The translations under genes and the position numbers were made by a program. From assembly GCA_039029935.1 (NCBI GenBank), contig JBCCFC010000262.1:1-12582 (forward strand): a stretch of DNA of 12,582 nt, written 5' to 3'. The DNA is from G039029935 sp039029935 (lineage in GTDB: Bacteria > Chloroflexota > Anaerolineae > Caldilineales > Caldilineaceae). Of the stretch, positions 1 to 6,834 are shown piece after piece; positions within the stretch are counted from its first letter, which is position 1, and each line of letters begins with the position of its first letter. The notes beneath the pieces are model-generated. The model did no database searches. It was not told the origin of the DNA and was given only the letters and a program-made list of their open reading frames with translations.

Positions 1-61
1 CTCGTATATCTAAATACTTAATCGGTTTTACTTAACACTATGACAAAATCAACTGGATTAG

Positions 62-118
62 GGTGATAACGCAAATTGCCAATCTATCGCAGACAAGTTA
101 GCAATCTGCGTTATCACC
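62..118 (-). terminator. Long hairpin after the 197-aa cohesin gene
   Basis: Arms 62-79 and 101-118 pair over 18 bp with one mismatch, with a 21-base loop, starting 11 bases after the stop codon. No U-tract follows on the minus strand, so it may protect the 3' end or belong to the local palindrome family rather than be a classical intrinsic terminator. Confidence 0.45.
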
Positions 119-129
119 GCTGCTTTGAC

Positions 130-723
130 TTATCGACTGACAAACGGCAGATAGTTGAAGCGAGTCGTCCCTGTGTCCGAATCATCCTCATCATCAGTGC
201 CGTTGATTGCGATAGACCCATCAACACCGGATGCGGGCAACGCGCCACCAGCACTGTCGGAAAGCAACACCGTGTCTGCAACAAGTGCCATTGTTCCTGT
301 GGCGTCCGCCGCTGTCGTGAAGTCGAGCGTGAGAATTGCACCGTCTCCGGCAGCGATGGTGGTTCCGCTCAGGTTGAACATGAGGATGGTTGCGGTTGTG
401 GTCGAGCCGGATGTGCTTTCGCTAAAGTTGGTCTGGAATCCATCTGTGCGTTCTGTTGTGTTGACGCCTGTGAGCGTGATGCCATTGCTGTTGTCATAGC
501 TGATTTCAATCTGTGCTGAGGCGACCTCGTCGGTGTTGTTAAGCAAGATGTCAACTGTGCCAGATGCGCTGGCATCAATGTTTATTGGCCCGATGGTTAC
601 AGTATTGGTCTGTTGTAAACTCTCTGCCAGCAGGCTTGGTGTTTGGACTTGATATGCACTCAGAACGAGTGCCGCCAGCATTAGTGTTGGAATCACCAAC
701 CATTTCTTACTGTTTTGAATCAT
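130..723 (-). CDS. Small secreted single-cohesin protein (197 aa)
   Basis: Probable extracellular protein made of one cohesin-like domain, the partner module for dockerins. A Sec signal peptide occupies about residues 1-33 (positive NSKK, hydrophobic 9-24, likely cleavage after LLA). The beta-sandwich cohesin spans about 39-172, with typical features: SGTVDI strand, EISYD strand and a final SGVDGSIAI strand. An acidic linker (DDEDDSD, 177-183) leads to the terminal FNYLPFVSR. The start is supported by AAGGAG six bases upstream and by an identical MIQNSKK start in the gene at 6835-9003. Residues 1-170 align without gaps with that protein at 123 of 170 identities, and both end in LPFVSR, so this looks like the same protein with everything between cohesin 1 and the tail missing. 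It lies 309 bp downstream of a dockerin-bearing protease gene, its likely partner. The cohesin call rests on pattern only; a related carbohydrate-binding-like sandwich is the alternative. Confidence 0.85.
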   Translation of the reverse strand: MIQNSKKWLVIPTLMLAALVLSAYQVQTPSLLAESLQQTNTVTIGPINIDASASGTVDILLNNTDEVASAQIEISYDNSNGITLTGVNTTERTDGFQTNFSESTSGSTTTATILMFNLSGTTIAAGDGAILTLDFTTAADATGTMALVADTVLLSDSAGGALPASGVDGSIAINGTDDEDDSDTGTTRFNYLPFVSR

Positions 724-729
724 TGTTGT

Positions 730-735
730 CTCCTT
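730..735 (-). promoter_or_regulatory. Ribosome binding site of the 197-aa cohesin gene
   Basis: AAGGAG with a six-base spacer (ACAACA) before ATG at 723. This fixes the start of the gene. Confidence 0.8.
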
Positions 736-776
736 GATTTAAGAAACGGATTTGTGGGTGTTGGCTGGCATGTAAC

Positions 777-818
777 ACAGGCATTTTGCCTGTCTGCGGA
801 CAAGGATGTCCACACCAC
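777..818 (-). repeat. Paired leader hairpins before the 197-aa cohesin gene
   Basis: Two adjacent palindromes: ACAGGCA-TTT-TGCCTGT (777-793) and GGACA-AGGA-TGTCC (798-811). Positions 795-818 are identical over 24 bases to 9084-9107 before the paralogue. They may form RNA hairpins in the leader or belong to a dispersed palindrome family. Confidence 0.55.
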
Positions 819-839
819 ACAACCAACACCCCATTTTAG

Positions 840-871
840 ATAAGAGCAGTCACATGTTTGTTTGTGACATG
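840..871 (-). promoter_or_regulatory. Conserved 32-bp upstream element with 6-8-6 dyad
   Basis: It contains GTCACA-N8-TGTGAC (849-868), a perfect inverted repeat, 126 bp before the start of the single-cohesin gene. It matches 9129-9160 at 28 of 32 bases, at nearly the same distance from the paralogue's start. It could be an operator or a leader RNA hairpin. The half-site order is the reverse of a CRP site (TGTGA-N6-TCACA). Confidence 0.45.
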
Positions 872-931
872 CATACGTTAGTGGCGCGGATTTGGGGAAG
901 CGCGGATTTATTTTTTGTGCATAGCAAGTCC

Positions 932-988
932 GCAGACTCGTAGCAGACTCGTAGGTCACGCTAGTAGCGTGACAATCTGGCTACGAGT
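932..988. repeat. Tandem 11-mer plus composite cruciform
   Basis: Two tandem copies of GCAGACTCGTA (932-953) run into nested inverted repeats: inner GTCACGCTA-G-TAGCGTGAC (955-973, perfect) and outer ACTCGTAG (947-954) with CTACGAGT (981-988). The paralogous spacer keeps only a degraded outline (GTGACAATCT near 9297-9306). Confidence 0.6.
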
Positions 989-1014
989 GTTCCCCAAATC
1001 CATTGCCAACAGGT

Positions 1015-1031
1015 ACAGGCAGGATGCCTGT
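1015..1031 (-). repeat. Palindrome one base after the 1778-aa protease stop
   Basis: ACAGGCA-GGA-TGCCTGT, a perfect seven-base stem. The same palindrome with loop TCC lies at the same spacing after the other protease gene. Possible 3' stem; no U-tract. Confidence 0.55.
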
Positions 1032-1032
1032 G

Positions 1033-4000
1033 TTACTGTGTGATCAAATTGATCAGCAATTGTAAATCAAAAATATTCCATACACCATCGCCATTGAGCT
1101 CGGCGCGTTGCCATTGGTCCAGCGGATAGAGGGCTGGGTCCGCCGGGGTGTGATGCGTGATCATGTTGATGAGGATTTGTAGGTCAAAGATGTTGACGGC
1201 CTCATCGCCGTTGATGTCACCTTCAGTGGACTCGCGACGGATGGCGATGACACTATCAGTCGCTGTGCCTGAGATGGTTTCCGCTTGGTCATCGGTAAAG
1301 GTCGCGTTGGTGATTGTTACTGATGTGGTGATGCTTGTCCCCGTGCTTGGTTCACAGATGATGGTGACTGGCATGTTGACAAGCTGACCGTTTTGCAATG
1401 TAGCCGCGTTGCTTGATTGGATTCCTGTCAAGACAATCTGGTTGACACCTTGCATGGTCACTGCGCCTGTTCCGTCAACAAACTCGATCTTGGCAGGGTC
1501 CACTGCAAGACAGGCATCGTCAAACTGGACAGTGAACTCGCCTTGTGTGACTGCATTCCCATAATGATCCAACTCAAGAGGGATAGTCACAGATTGCTGA
1601 TACGTGGTCTGCACCTGTGCTGGCATCATCAGTGTTGGCATCAGGTTGAGTGGTGCCCCCATACCATCACAGTCGGGTGGACAGATAGGCGGTGTGTCAT
1701 TGGTTCGGCTTGTCCGCTGTTGCGCAGCATCCAGCCCATCCCAGAAGGCGGCGATCAACTCATCCCATGTGCCAGTTTGCGCGGTCTTGACATGCGAGCC
1801 TGTGTAGAATTGGCGTCTCCACTCATCATGCTCTTGGTTAAAGGGCAGATAGAGGCCGATACCGCCAATCTGGTCCCAGGTCCAGACGCTGTTGGGCGGA
1901 TAGGGTGGTTTCTGGAAATAGACCCACGGACGACCGCTGCCATGCTGCTGGGCGATGACGGCGTCGTTGATGGCGGTCTGTAATTGCGTGGCTTGGTTGC
2001 TGAGGTTGGGGAACTGTTGGGCAAGTGCATTGGCAAAGCTGGATAAATCACCATAGTTGTCATACTCGTTGATGTAGCCATCGTAATTGCTCTCAAACCT
2101 CTCGGTGGTATCAAAGGTGGCGCGAAGTTTGGTGCGTGTGGTTGCCACATCGTTGTATAGTTCTTGAATGAGCGCATCTGACACGTGCTTGAGCGCGCTT
2201 TGGATGGCGTCCAGCTTGGTGGAATCGACCATAGCAAAGGTGAAGGGGTATTTGCCATCCAGTGCGTTGACCTCATTCTGAATCCACGCTTTGCCGATGT
2301 CCACCACACTCTTCTCTGCATCAATAGCCTTGATATGTTGGTCATAGGGGAACGCTGCCCAAGCGGTGTTGGCCGAGAACATCTGATAGCCGACATAGGG
2401 GCTGACCTCATAGGCGACCTCCCACATGCCCATGGAACAGGCATCAAAGTAGACCAGATCGATCATTTTGCCAGTCGCTTCATATGCCCATTGAAACGCT
2501 TTGCCTAATGCACGCGTTGAAAGCGAATGTGGCATTGGATGATTGTCAAGCAACAAGCCACCCAATGGGTCGGGCTGGATATCAACGATAGGTGGTTGGA
2601 CATACGTTGTATTGGGTGCCCAGCCAGCCCCATGACCGATGAGTGATAAAATGATGCGGTCGGCATTGGGGTAGGTGCGAATGCCAGTCTGGATAAATTC
2701 GCTCAATGTGTAGGGGCTGGCCGTATTGTCACGCCATTGCCATAAGTTTTGCCCTAACGTGTAGCGGCCATTGCAGGTGATGTTTGTCGGGCTGGGGCAG
2801 TTGCGGTTGGTGTCATGTGCAAGCTGATAGAGATAAGTATCATTGGGACCATCCCCATCAAGCAGCATCAGTACATCCACATTTGGGTTTTGTGCAGCGG
2901 TTTCGGCGCGGTTGAGTGCATCCAACATATCGTCATAGAGATTATTATCGCCAACGGCATAGATAAGCAGCAGCGTATTGGCGACCGGATCGGGGTCTGG
3001 CACGACAACGGTGGCCGTGTCTTCAGCCATTTTCCCTGAGCCTGTTACGACGACAATGTTTTGTAGGATGCTTCCAGCAGGGAGATTGTCGTCAAGGGTT
3101 GCTTCATAGGTCAATGTCAATGGCTGCGTTTGTGAGATGCTGCCCGTGTACCGAATTTGATGGTTTTGACTATTATAGACTGCACCATTGCTGAGACTAT
3201 TGATATTCACCCCAATAGGTAACGTATCTGTGAGTTGAATTGTGGTTTTATTGGTTGTTGTGACTACAATTTGATAGGTGACGGTTTCGTTGGGGCTGAC
3301 GACCTCTGTTGAGACGCGTTTGATGACATTGAGTTGGCAAGGGATATTGGTGCGCTGCAAGTTTGGGATGCTATTCAACCAAGATTGGAATTCGTACGTT
3401 GTTGGTTCACATAAATCAGTTGTCAGAAAACTGAATGTGTCTAAATTTAGATTATAAAGCGAGTCTGGAATGTTTCCACTCAATGGGTTCTTACCTAGTT
3501 GTAAACTTATCAAATTAGAAAGATTACCTAGTTCAGGTGGAATACCTCCTGTTAACTCATTGCTAGTTAAACCCAAATGAGTCAAATTCGACAGGTGATT
3601 TAGCTCTGGTGGGATATTCCCTGTTAATTTATTTTGAGTTAGAAATAAAGTTTTCAAGCTAGACAGGCTCCCCAATTCAGCCGGAATGCTTCCAGTGAGT
3701 CCATTGCCTATTAGAGACATACGAGTCAAATTCGATAGGCGACCTAGCTCTGGTGGGATGTTTCCGGTTAACTCATTGAAAATTAAATTTAAATCGGTCA
3801 AATTAGACAGGTCGCCTATCTCAGGTGGGATACTCCCCGTCAATTCACTGCCACTTAAGTACAAACTGGTCAAACTTGAAAGGTTTCCGAGTTCAGGCGG
3901 AATAGCACCCCTTAACGGATTTGACTGTAGGGATAACAGCGTTAGACTGGAAAAATCACCCAACTCAGGTGGTATAGTTCCTACCAATTGATTATTACTG

Positions 4001-6369
4001 AGGCTTAGAGTTGACACTTTCCCCTGTGCGCAATTAATACCAAACCAATCACAGGGGGTTATTGTTTCTAACCAACCTATGTTATCGGTCCAATTAGGGC
4101 CATTTGTGTTGTTGTATAGGCTCTCCAAGGCCCGACACTCAGCCATAGGAATTTCAGTCACGTTGTTACAGACACTGGGGCAGGCTTGATTGGTTTGATA
4201 TGATTGATCGAACTGATTCAGCCAAGTTTGCATTACTTCATCTTGCGGTTCACAGATGTTGGTATTGTGAAACCGGAAATGACCAAAATTTGTCAAATTG
4301 ACAAAGCTGCTTGGTAGAGCCCCCTCAAATTGATTATTATACAGGAACAGCCAATTTAGGTTAATAAGGTTACCAAGCTCCGGTGGTATGCTGCCTGTCA
4401 GGGAAGTATCATTAAGCAAGAGAAGTTCTAAGTTAGTCAGGTTACCAAGTTCTGGTGGTATGCTCCCTGTCAATGAATTTTTAGACAGATTAAGGTTTAC
4501 TTTTAAGTTAGAAAGGTTGCCAATTTCTAATGGTATACCTCCGGTCAATGAATTATTGCCCAAACGAAGATCTTTTAAGAGAGAAAGGTTGCCAATTTCT
4601 GGTGGTATATGCCCTGTCAATGAATTGTTAGATAGAAAAAGCGTGTCTAAGTTAGAAAGGTTACCAAGTTCTGACGGTATACTCCCTGTCATTAAGTTAG
4701 AGTCCAAGCGAAGAGTTCCTAAGTTAGAAAGGTCGCCAAGCTCTCGTGGTATATCACCTGTCAATGAATTAAACTCAAGCTCAAATGTTCTCAAATTGGA
4801 AAGGTTGCCAATTTCTGGTGGTATGCTCCCTGCCAATCCATTGCTAAATAGAAGCAGTGCAGTCACGCGATCATCACCACAGATGACACCATACCAGCTA
4901 CAAGGCATCTCGCTCTGCAACCAACCTGTGTTATTGGTCCAGCTAGAGCCGCCTGTAGTGTTATAAAGAGTAACCAGTGCTTCACACTCAACTTGAGGAA
5001 TCTCTATGACTCGACGACAATCGAAATTTTTATTAGGAGTGGATGTGGGCGTGGGTGTCGGCGTGTGCTTGACCGCAGCAACACCTTCCACTTTGCGTAT
5101 ACGACTGTTATGGTAGTCTGTAACGAGGAGATTGCCATCGTTGTCAATCGCAAGATTGTTGGGATAGGCAAATTGTGCATTCAGGGCGGGTCCGTTATCA
5201 CCACTATAACCAACCGTACCATTGCCTGCAATGTTCGTCATGATATTGGTCGTAGCATCTACTTTGCGAATACGCAAATTGTTTCTATCAGCAATAAAAA
5301 TATTATCATTGTTATCTACAGCGACACCATGTGGACCATTGAGTCTAACGCTTGTAGCAATGCCTTCGCCATCATAACCACCAACCCCAGTGCCTGCTAC
5401 AGTGGAGATAATTCCGGTCTCGGTATCTACCTTGCGAATTACATGATTGTGGTATTCAGCAATGAATATATTGCCATATTTATCGAGTGCTACGTCCATT
5501 GGTGTGTTTAACTGAGCGTTGGTGGCGGCTCCCCCATTACCGCTATATCCTCTAATACCATTGCCTGCAACTGTTGTGATGATCCCTGTATTCAAATTCA
5601 CCTTGCGGACACGGTGATGATCAGAATCAGTGAAAAAAAGATTTCCTGAGTTGTCAAGGGCGATGCCACATGTCTGACCAACTCGTGCATTAATTGCGAA
5701 ACCATTGTCGCCACTATGAGCGCGAACTCCTATTCCTGCCACAGTTGTGATGATGCCTGTCTCACCGTCGACTCGACGGATCCGGTAGTTTGCATAATCT
5801 GAGAAATAAAAGTTTCCATTAGTATCAGTAGTAATGTCACAAGGATGGTTAATTCGGGCACTTATGGCAAGTGCATCATCGCCGCCATATCTACCATTTA
5901 ATTCACCCGTAGGGCCAATACCAACAACCGTTGTGATAACCCCTGTAACACCATCTACCTTTCGTATACGGTGGTTATAGTGGTCAGCGATAAAAATATT
6001 CCCACTACTATCGACGGTTACACCGGAGGCAGAGTTAATTTTTGCACCAATAGCGGGTCCGTTATCGCCGTCCAAGCCACCTGCTCCTAAACCCAAAGGA
6101 CCATTGCCAACAATCGTCGTAATATCCCCTTGGGCAGCAAGAACTCGCTCATAGCGAACCCTGAATTGGCTTAAGAGTACAAAAACCAACAAAATAAATA
6201 GAAGCAATCCAAATTTATACATGAATTGAAATTTTTTATTTCGCATGGTGGCGTTTGTGGTAAAAATAGATTCACAAATTCTTATTGCGCTTTTGTTTAT
6301 AGCCGAGCTACATAATGAAATTGATTTTGGTTGATTCATATCGAAGATTTCCCCTTGAGTATTGCCCAT
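1033..6369 (-). CDS. Giant secreted NHL / leucine-rich / C11 protease / cohesin-like / dockerin protein (1778 aa)
   Basis: Predicted secreted clostripain-family (C11) cysteine protease with binding modules. Order by residue: hydrophobic signal segment 53-69 (cleavage near VLA/AQ, 78); six NHL repeats about 81-430, probably one six-bladed propeller; TPTPTPTSTP linker about 436-445; two capped plant-type leucine-rich blocks of eight repeats each (about 451-730 and 734-1011; LTGSIPPELGNL type); DUF11-like sandwich 1014-1125; C11 catalytic domain 1130-1550 with His1246 (IGHGAGW) and Cys1311 (FDACSMG); PPICPPDC linker; cohesin-like domain about 1583-1712; dockerin 1716-1778 with two calcium loops (DINGDEAVNIFD and ELNGDGVWNIFD). 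The family cleaves after Arg or Lys; specificity here is unknown. The start is uncertain: Met1 (AAGGA four bases upstream), Met11 (6339; AAGGGGA upstream) and Met42 (6246; no clear ribosome site, but a normal signal peptide). The NHL and leucine-rich part is AT-richer than the catalytic part. Stop is TAA, followed by a palindrome. Confidence 0.93.
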   Translation of the reverse strand: MGNTQGEIFDMNQPKSISLCSSAINKSAIRICESIFTTNATMRNKKFQFMYKFGLLLFILLVFVLLSQFRVRYERVLAAQGDITTIVGNGPLGLGAGGLDGDNGPAIGAKINSASGVTVDSSGNIFIADHYNHRIRKVDGVTGVITTVVGIGPTGELNGRYGGDDALAISARINHPCDITTDTNGNFYFSDYANYRIRRVDGETGIITTVAGIGVRAHSGDNGFAINARVGQTCGIALDNSGNLFFTDSDHHRVRKVNLNTGIITTVAGNGIRGYSGNGGAATNAQLNTPMDVALDKYGNIFIAEYHNHVIRKVDTETGIISTVAGTGVGGYDGEGIATSVRLNGPHGVAVDNNDNIFIADRNNLRIRKVDATTNIMTNIAGNGTVGYSGDNGPALNAQFAYPNNLAIDNDGNLLVTDYHNSRIRKVEGVAAVKHTPTPTPTSTPNKNFDCRRVIEIPQVECEALVTLYNTTGGSSWTNNTGWLQSEMPCSWYGVICGDDRVTALLLFSNGLAGSIPPEIGNLSNLRTFELEFNSLTGDIPRELGDLSNLGTLRLDSNLMTGSIPSELGNLSNLDTLFLSNNSLTGHIPPEIGNLSLLKDLRLGNNSLTGGIPLEIGNLSNLKVNLNLSKNSLTGSIPPELGNLTNLELLLLNDTSLTGSIPPELGNLINLNWLFLYNNQFEGALPSSFVNLTNFGHFRFHNTNICEPQDEVMQTWLNQFDQSYQTNQACPSVCNNVTEIPMAECRALESLYNNTNGPNWTDNIGWLETITPCDWFGINCAQGKVSTLSLSNNQLVGTIPPELGDFSSLTLLSLQSNPLRGAIPPELGNLSSLTSLYLSGSELTGSIPPEIGDLSNLTDLNLIFNELTGNIPPELGRLSNLTRMSLIGNGLTGSIPAELGSLSSLKTLFLTQNKLTGNIPPELNHLSNLTHLGLTSNELTGGIPPELGNLSNLISLQLGKNPLSGNIPDSLYNLNLDTFSFLTTDLCEPTTYEFQSWLNSIPNLQRTNIPCQLNVIKRVSTEVVSPNETVTYQIVVTTTNKTTIQLTDTLPIGVNINSLSNGAVYNSQNHQIRYTGSISQTQPLTLTYEATLDDNLPAGSILQNIVVVTGSGKMAEDTATVVVPDPDPVANTLLLIYAVGDNNLYDDMLDALNRAETAAQNPNVDVLMLLDGDGPNDTYLYQLAHDTNRNCPSPTNITCNGRYTLGQNLWQWRDNTASPYTLSEFIQTGIRTYPNADRIILSLIGHGAGWAPNTTYVQPPIVDIQPDPLGGLLLDNHPMPHSLSTRALGKAFQWAYEATGKMIDLVYFDACSMGMWEVAYEVSPYVGYQMFSANTAWAAFPYDQHIKAIDAEKSVVDIGKAWIQNEVNALDGKYPFTFAMVDSTKLDAIQSALKHVSDALIQELYNDVATTRTKLRATFDTTERFESNYDGYINEYDNYGDLSSFANALAQQFPNLSNQATQLQTAINDAVIAQQHGSGRPWVYFQKPPYPPNSVWTWDQIGGIGLYLPFNQEHDEWRRQFYTGSHVKTAQTGTWDELIAAFWDGLDAAQQRTSRTNDTPPICPPDCDGMGAPLNLMPTLMMPAQVQTTYQQSVTIPLELDHYGNAVTQGEFTVQFDDACLAVDPAKIEFVDGTGAVTMQGVNQIVLTGIQSSNAATLQNGQLVNMPVTIICEPSTGTSITTSVTITNATFTDDQAETISGTATDSVIAIRRESTEGDINGDEAVNIFDLQILINMITHHTPADPALYPLDQWQRAELNGDGVWNIFDLQLLINLITQ

Positions 6370-6471
6370 TCAATCCTTAACTCACTGTTGTGTTAAAGTG
6401 ATGTGTTCATGGACTTATTTCCTTAATGTTGGATATGTTGCGTGACCATGTGGATAGCAACTACTCTCATA

Positions 6472-6539
6472 TTCATCATAGCAGAAGTTTGCCTATGCAG
6501 AGTTCGCTCATGTGCCGATTTGGTTCGCAGTTGCAAAAA
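6472..6539 (-). promoter_or_regulatory. Candidate extended -10 promoter with paired GCGAAC boxes
   Basis: On the minus strand an extended -10 sequence TGC-TATGAT (6475-6483) is preceded by two GCGAAC boxes (6502-6507 and 6523-6528) exactly 21 bp apart, two helix turns, as expected for an activator binding a direct repeat. I see no good -35 box. A start of transcription near 6467 would give a leader of about 100 bases before the 1778-residue gene. The same layout recurs at 9343-9410 (49 of 68 bases identical, ungapped), with the identities concentrated in these boxes. Confidence 0.45.
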
Positions 6540-6603
6540 TGGCCGCATGACATGACTGTATGTGTGAAAGGCATTCATGTGTGAAGATCGTCGGGGCAGT
6601 AAC

Positions 6604-6709
6604 GCAGGTTGTCAACCTGCACACCACAGATTGGCAATCTGTGATACTGGAATATCCGCAAAACAGCAAAGCAGGATGCCCACCTGCTCAACACAGATTG
6701 GCATCCTGC
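6604..6709. repeat. Cluster of short palindromes with covarying arms
   Basis: GCAGGTTG-T-CAACCTGC (6604-6620), CACAGATTG-G-CAATCTGTG (6625-6643) and GCAGGATGCC...GGCATCCTGC (6671-6680 with 6700-6709). The arm cores AGGTTG, AGATTG and AGGATG differ, yet each is matched by the complementary change in its partner. Confidence 0.6.
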
Positions 6710-6765
6710 AATGACGAACGCTCTTTGGAAGAGGGATTCAACGATGTCTATGGTGGGGTACATGA

Positions 6766-6812
6766 CTGGCAGTTCTGTGGGTGGATGCGGGATATGCGAG
6801 AGAACTTGCCAG
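6766..6812 (-). terminator. Hairpin after the 722-aa cohesin gene
   Basis: Arms 6766-6776 and 6801-6812 (CTGGCAGTTCT / AGAACTTGCCAG) pair with one bulged base, 22 bases after the stop. No U-tract. It occupies the same relative place as the hairpin at 62-118 but has a different sequence. Confidence 0.4.
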
Positions 6813-6834
6813 TTATGTTGACAATGGGTTTGGC

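Larger units (their letters stand above)
724..1032. other. Intergenic region between protease and single-cohesin genes
   Basis: No gene is supported here. In minus-strand order it carries a palindrome just after the protease stop, a composite cruciform, a weak TGCTATGCA promoter-like sequence (918-926), the 32-bp conserved dyad, two leader hairpins and the ribosome site of the 197-residue protein. Several parts match 9004-9429 in the same order, for example GTGACAATCT.GCT followed by AGTGTTCC, so the two spacers share ancestry. Confidence 0.7.
6370..6834. other. Intergenic region between the 722-aa cohesin gene and the 1778-aa protease gene
   Basis: No convincing gene. It holds, from high to low coordinates, a hairpin just after the cohesin stop, a cluster of short palindromes (6604-6709), and a candidate promoter (6472-6539) about 100 bp before the start of the 1778-residue protein. 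A plus-strand open frame crosses it but is largely a reading of the palindromes. Confidence 0.7.

Noticed and set aside
849..868. CRP/FNR-type site.
   Set aside because: The half-sites are in the opposite order (GTCACA then TGTGAC) with an 8-bp centre, so a CRP-type match is not supported.
720..959. 79-codon minus-strand frame upstream of the single-cohesin gene.
   Set aside because: It covers conserved leader hairpins and the dyad, ends at the next gene's start, and has no family resemblance.
1417..1983. Long plus-strand open frame opposite the C11 and cohesin-like coding region (similarly 9991-10620 and 10684-11376).
   Set aside because: Antisense frame produced by the biased codons of the real minus-strand genes; no ribosome site and no recognisable domain. 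Its presence in both paralogues follows from DNA similarity.
1755..2447. Minus-strand 230-codon frame inside the protease gene.
   Set aside because: Out-of-frame reading of the C11 domain; composition is Met-, Pro- and Ser-rich without any domain.
6604..6709. CRISPR array.
   Set aside because: The repeats are palindromes of differing sequence without constant repeat length or spacers, and no cas genes are present.
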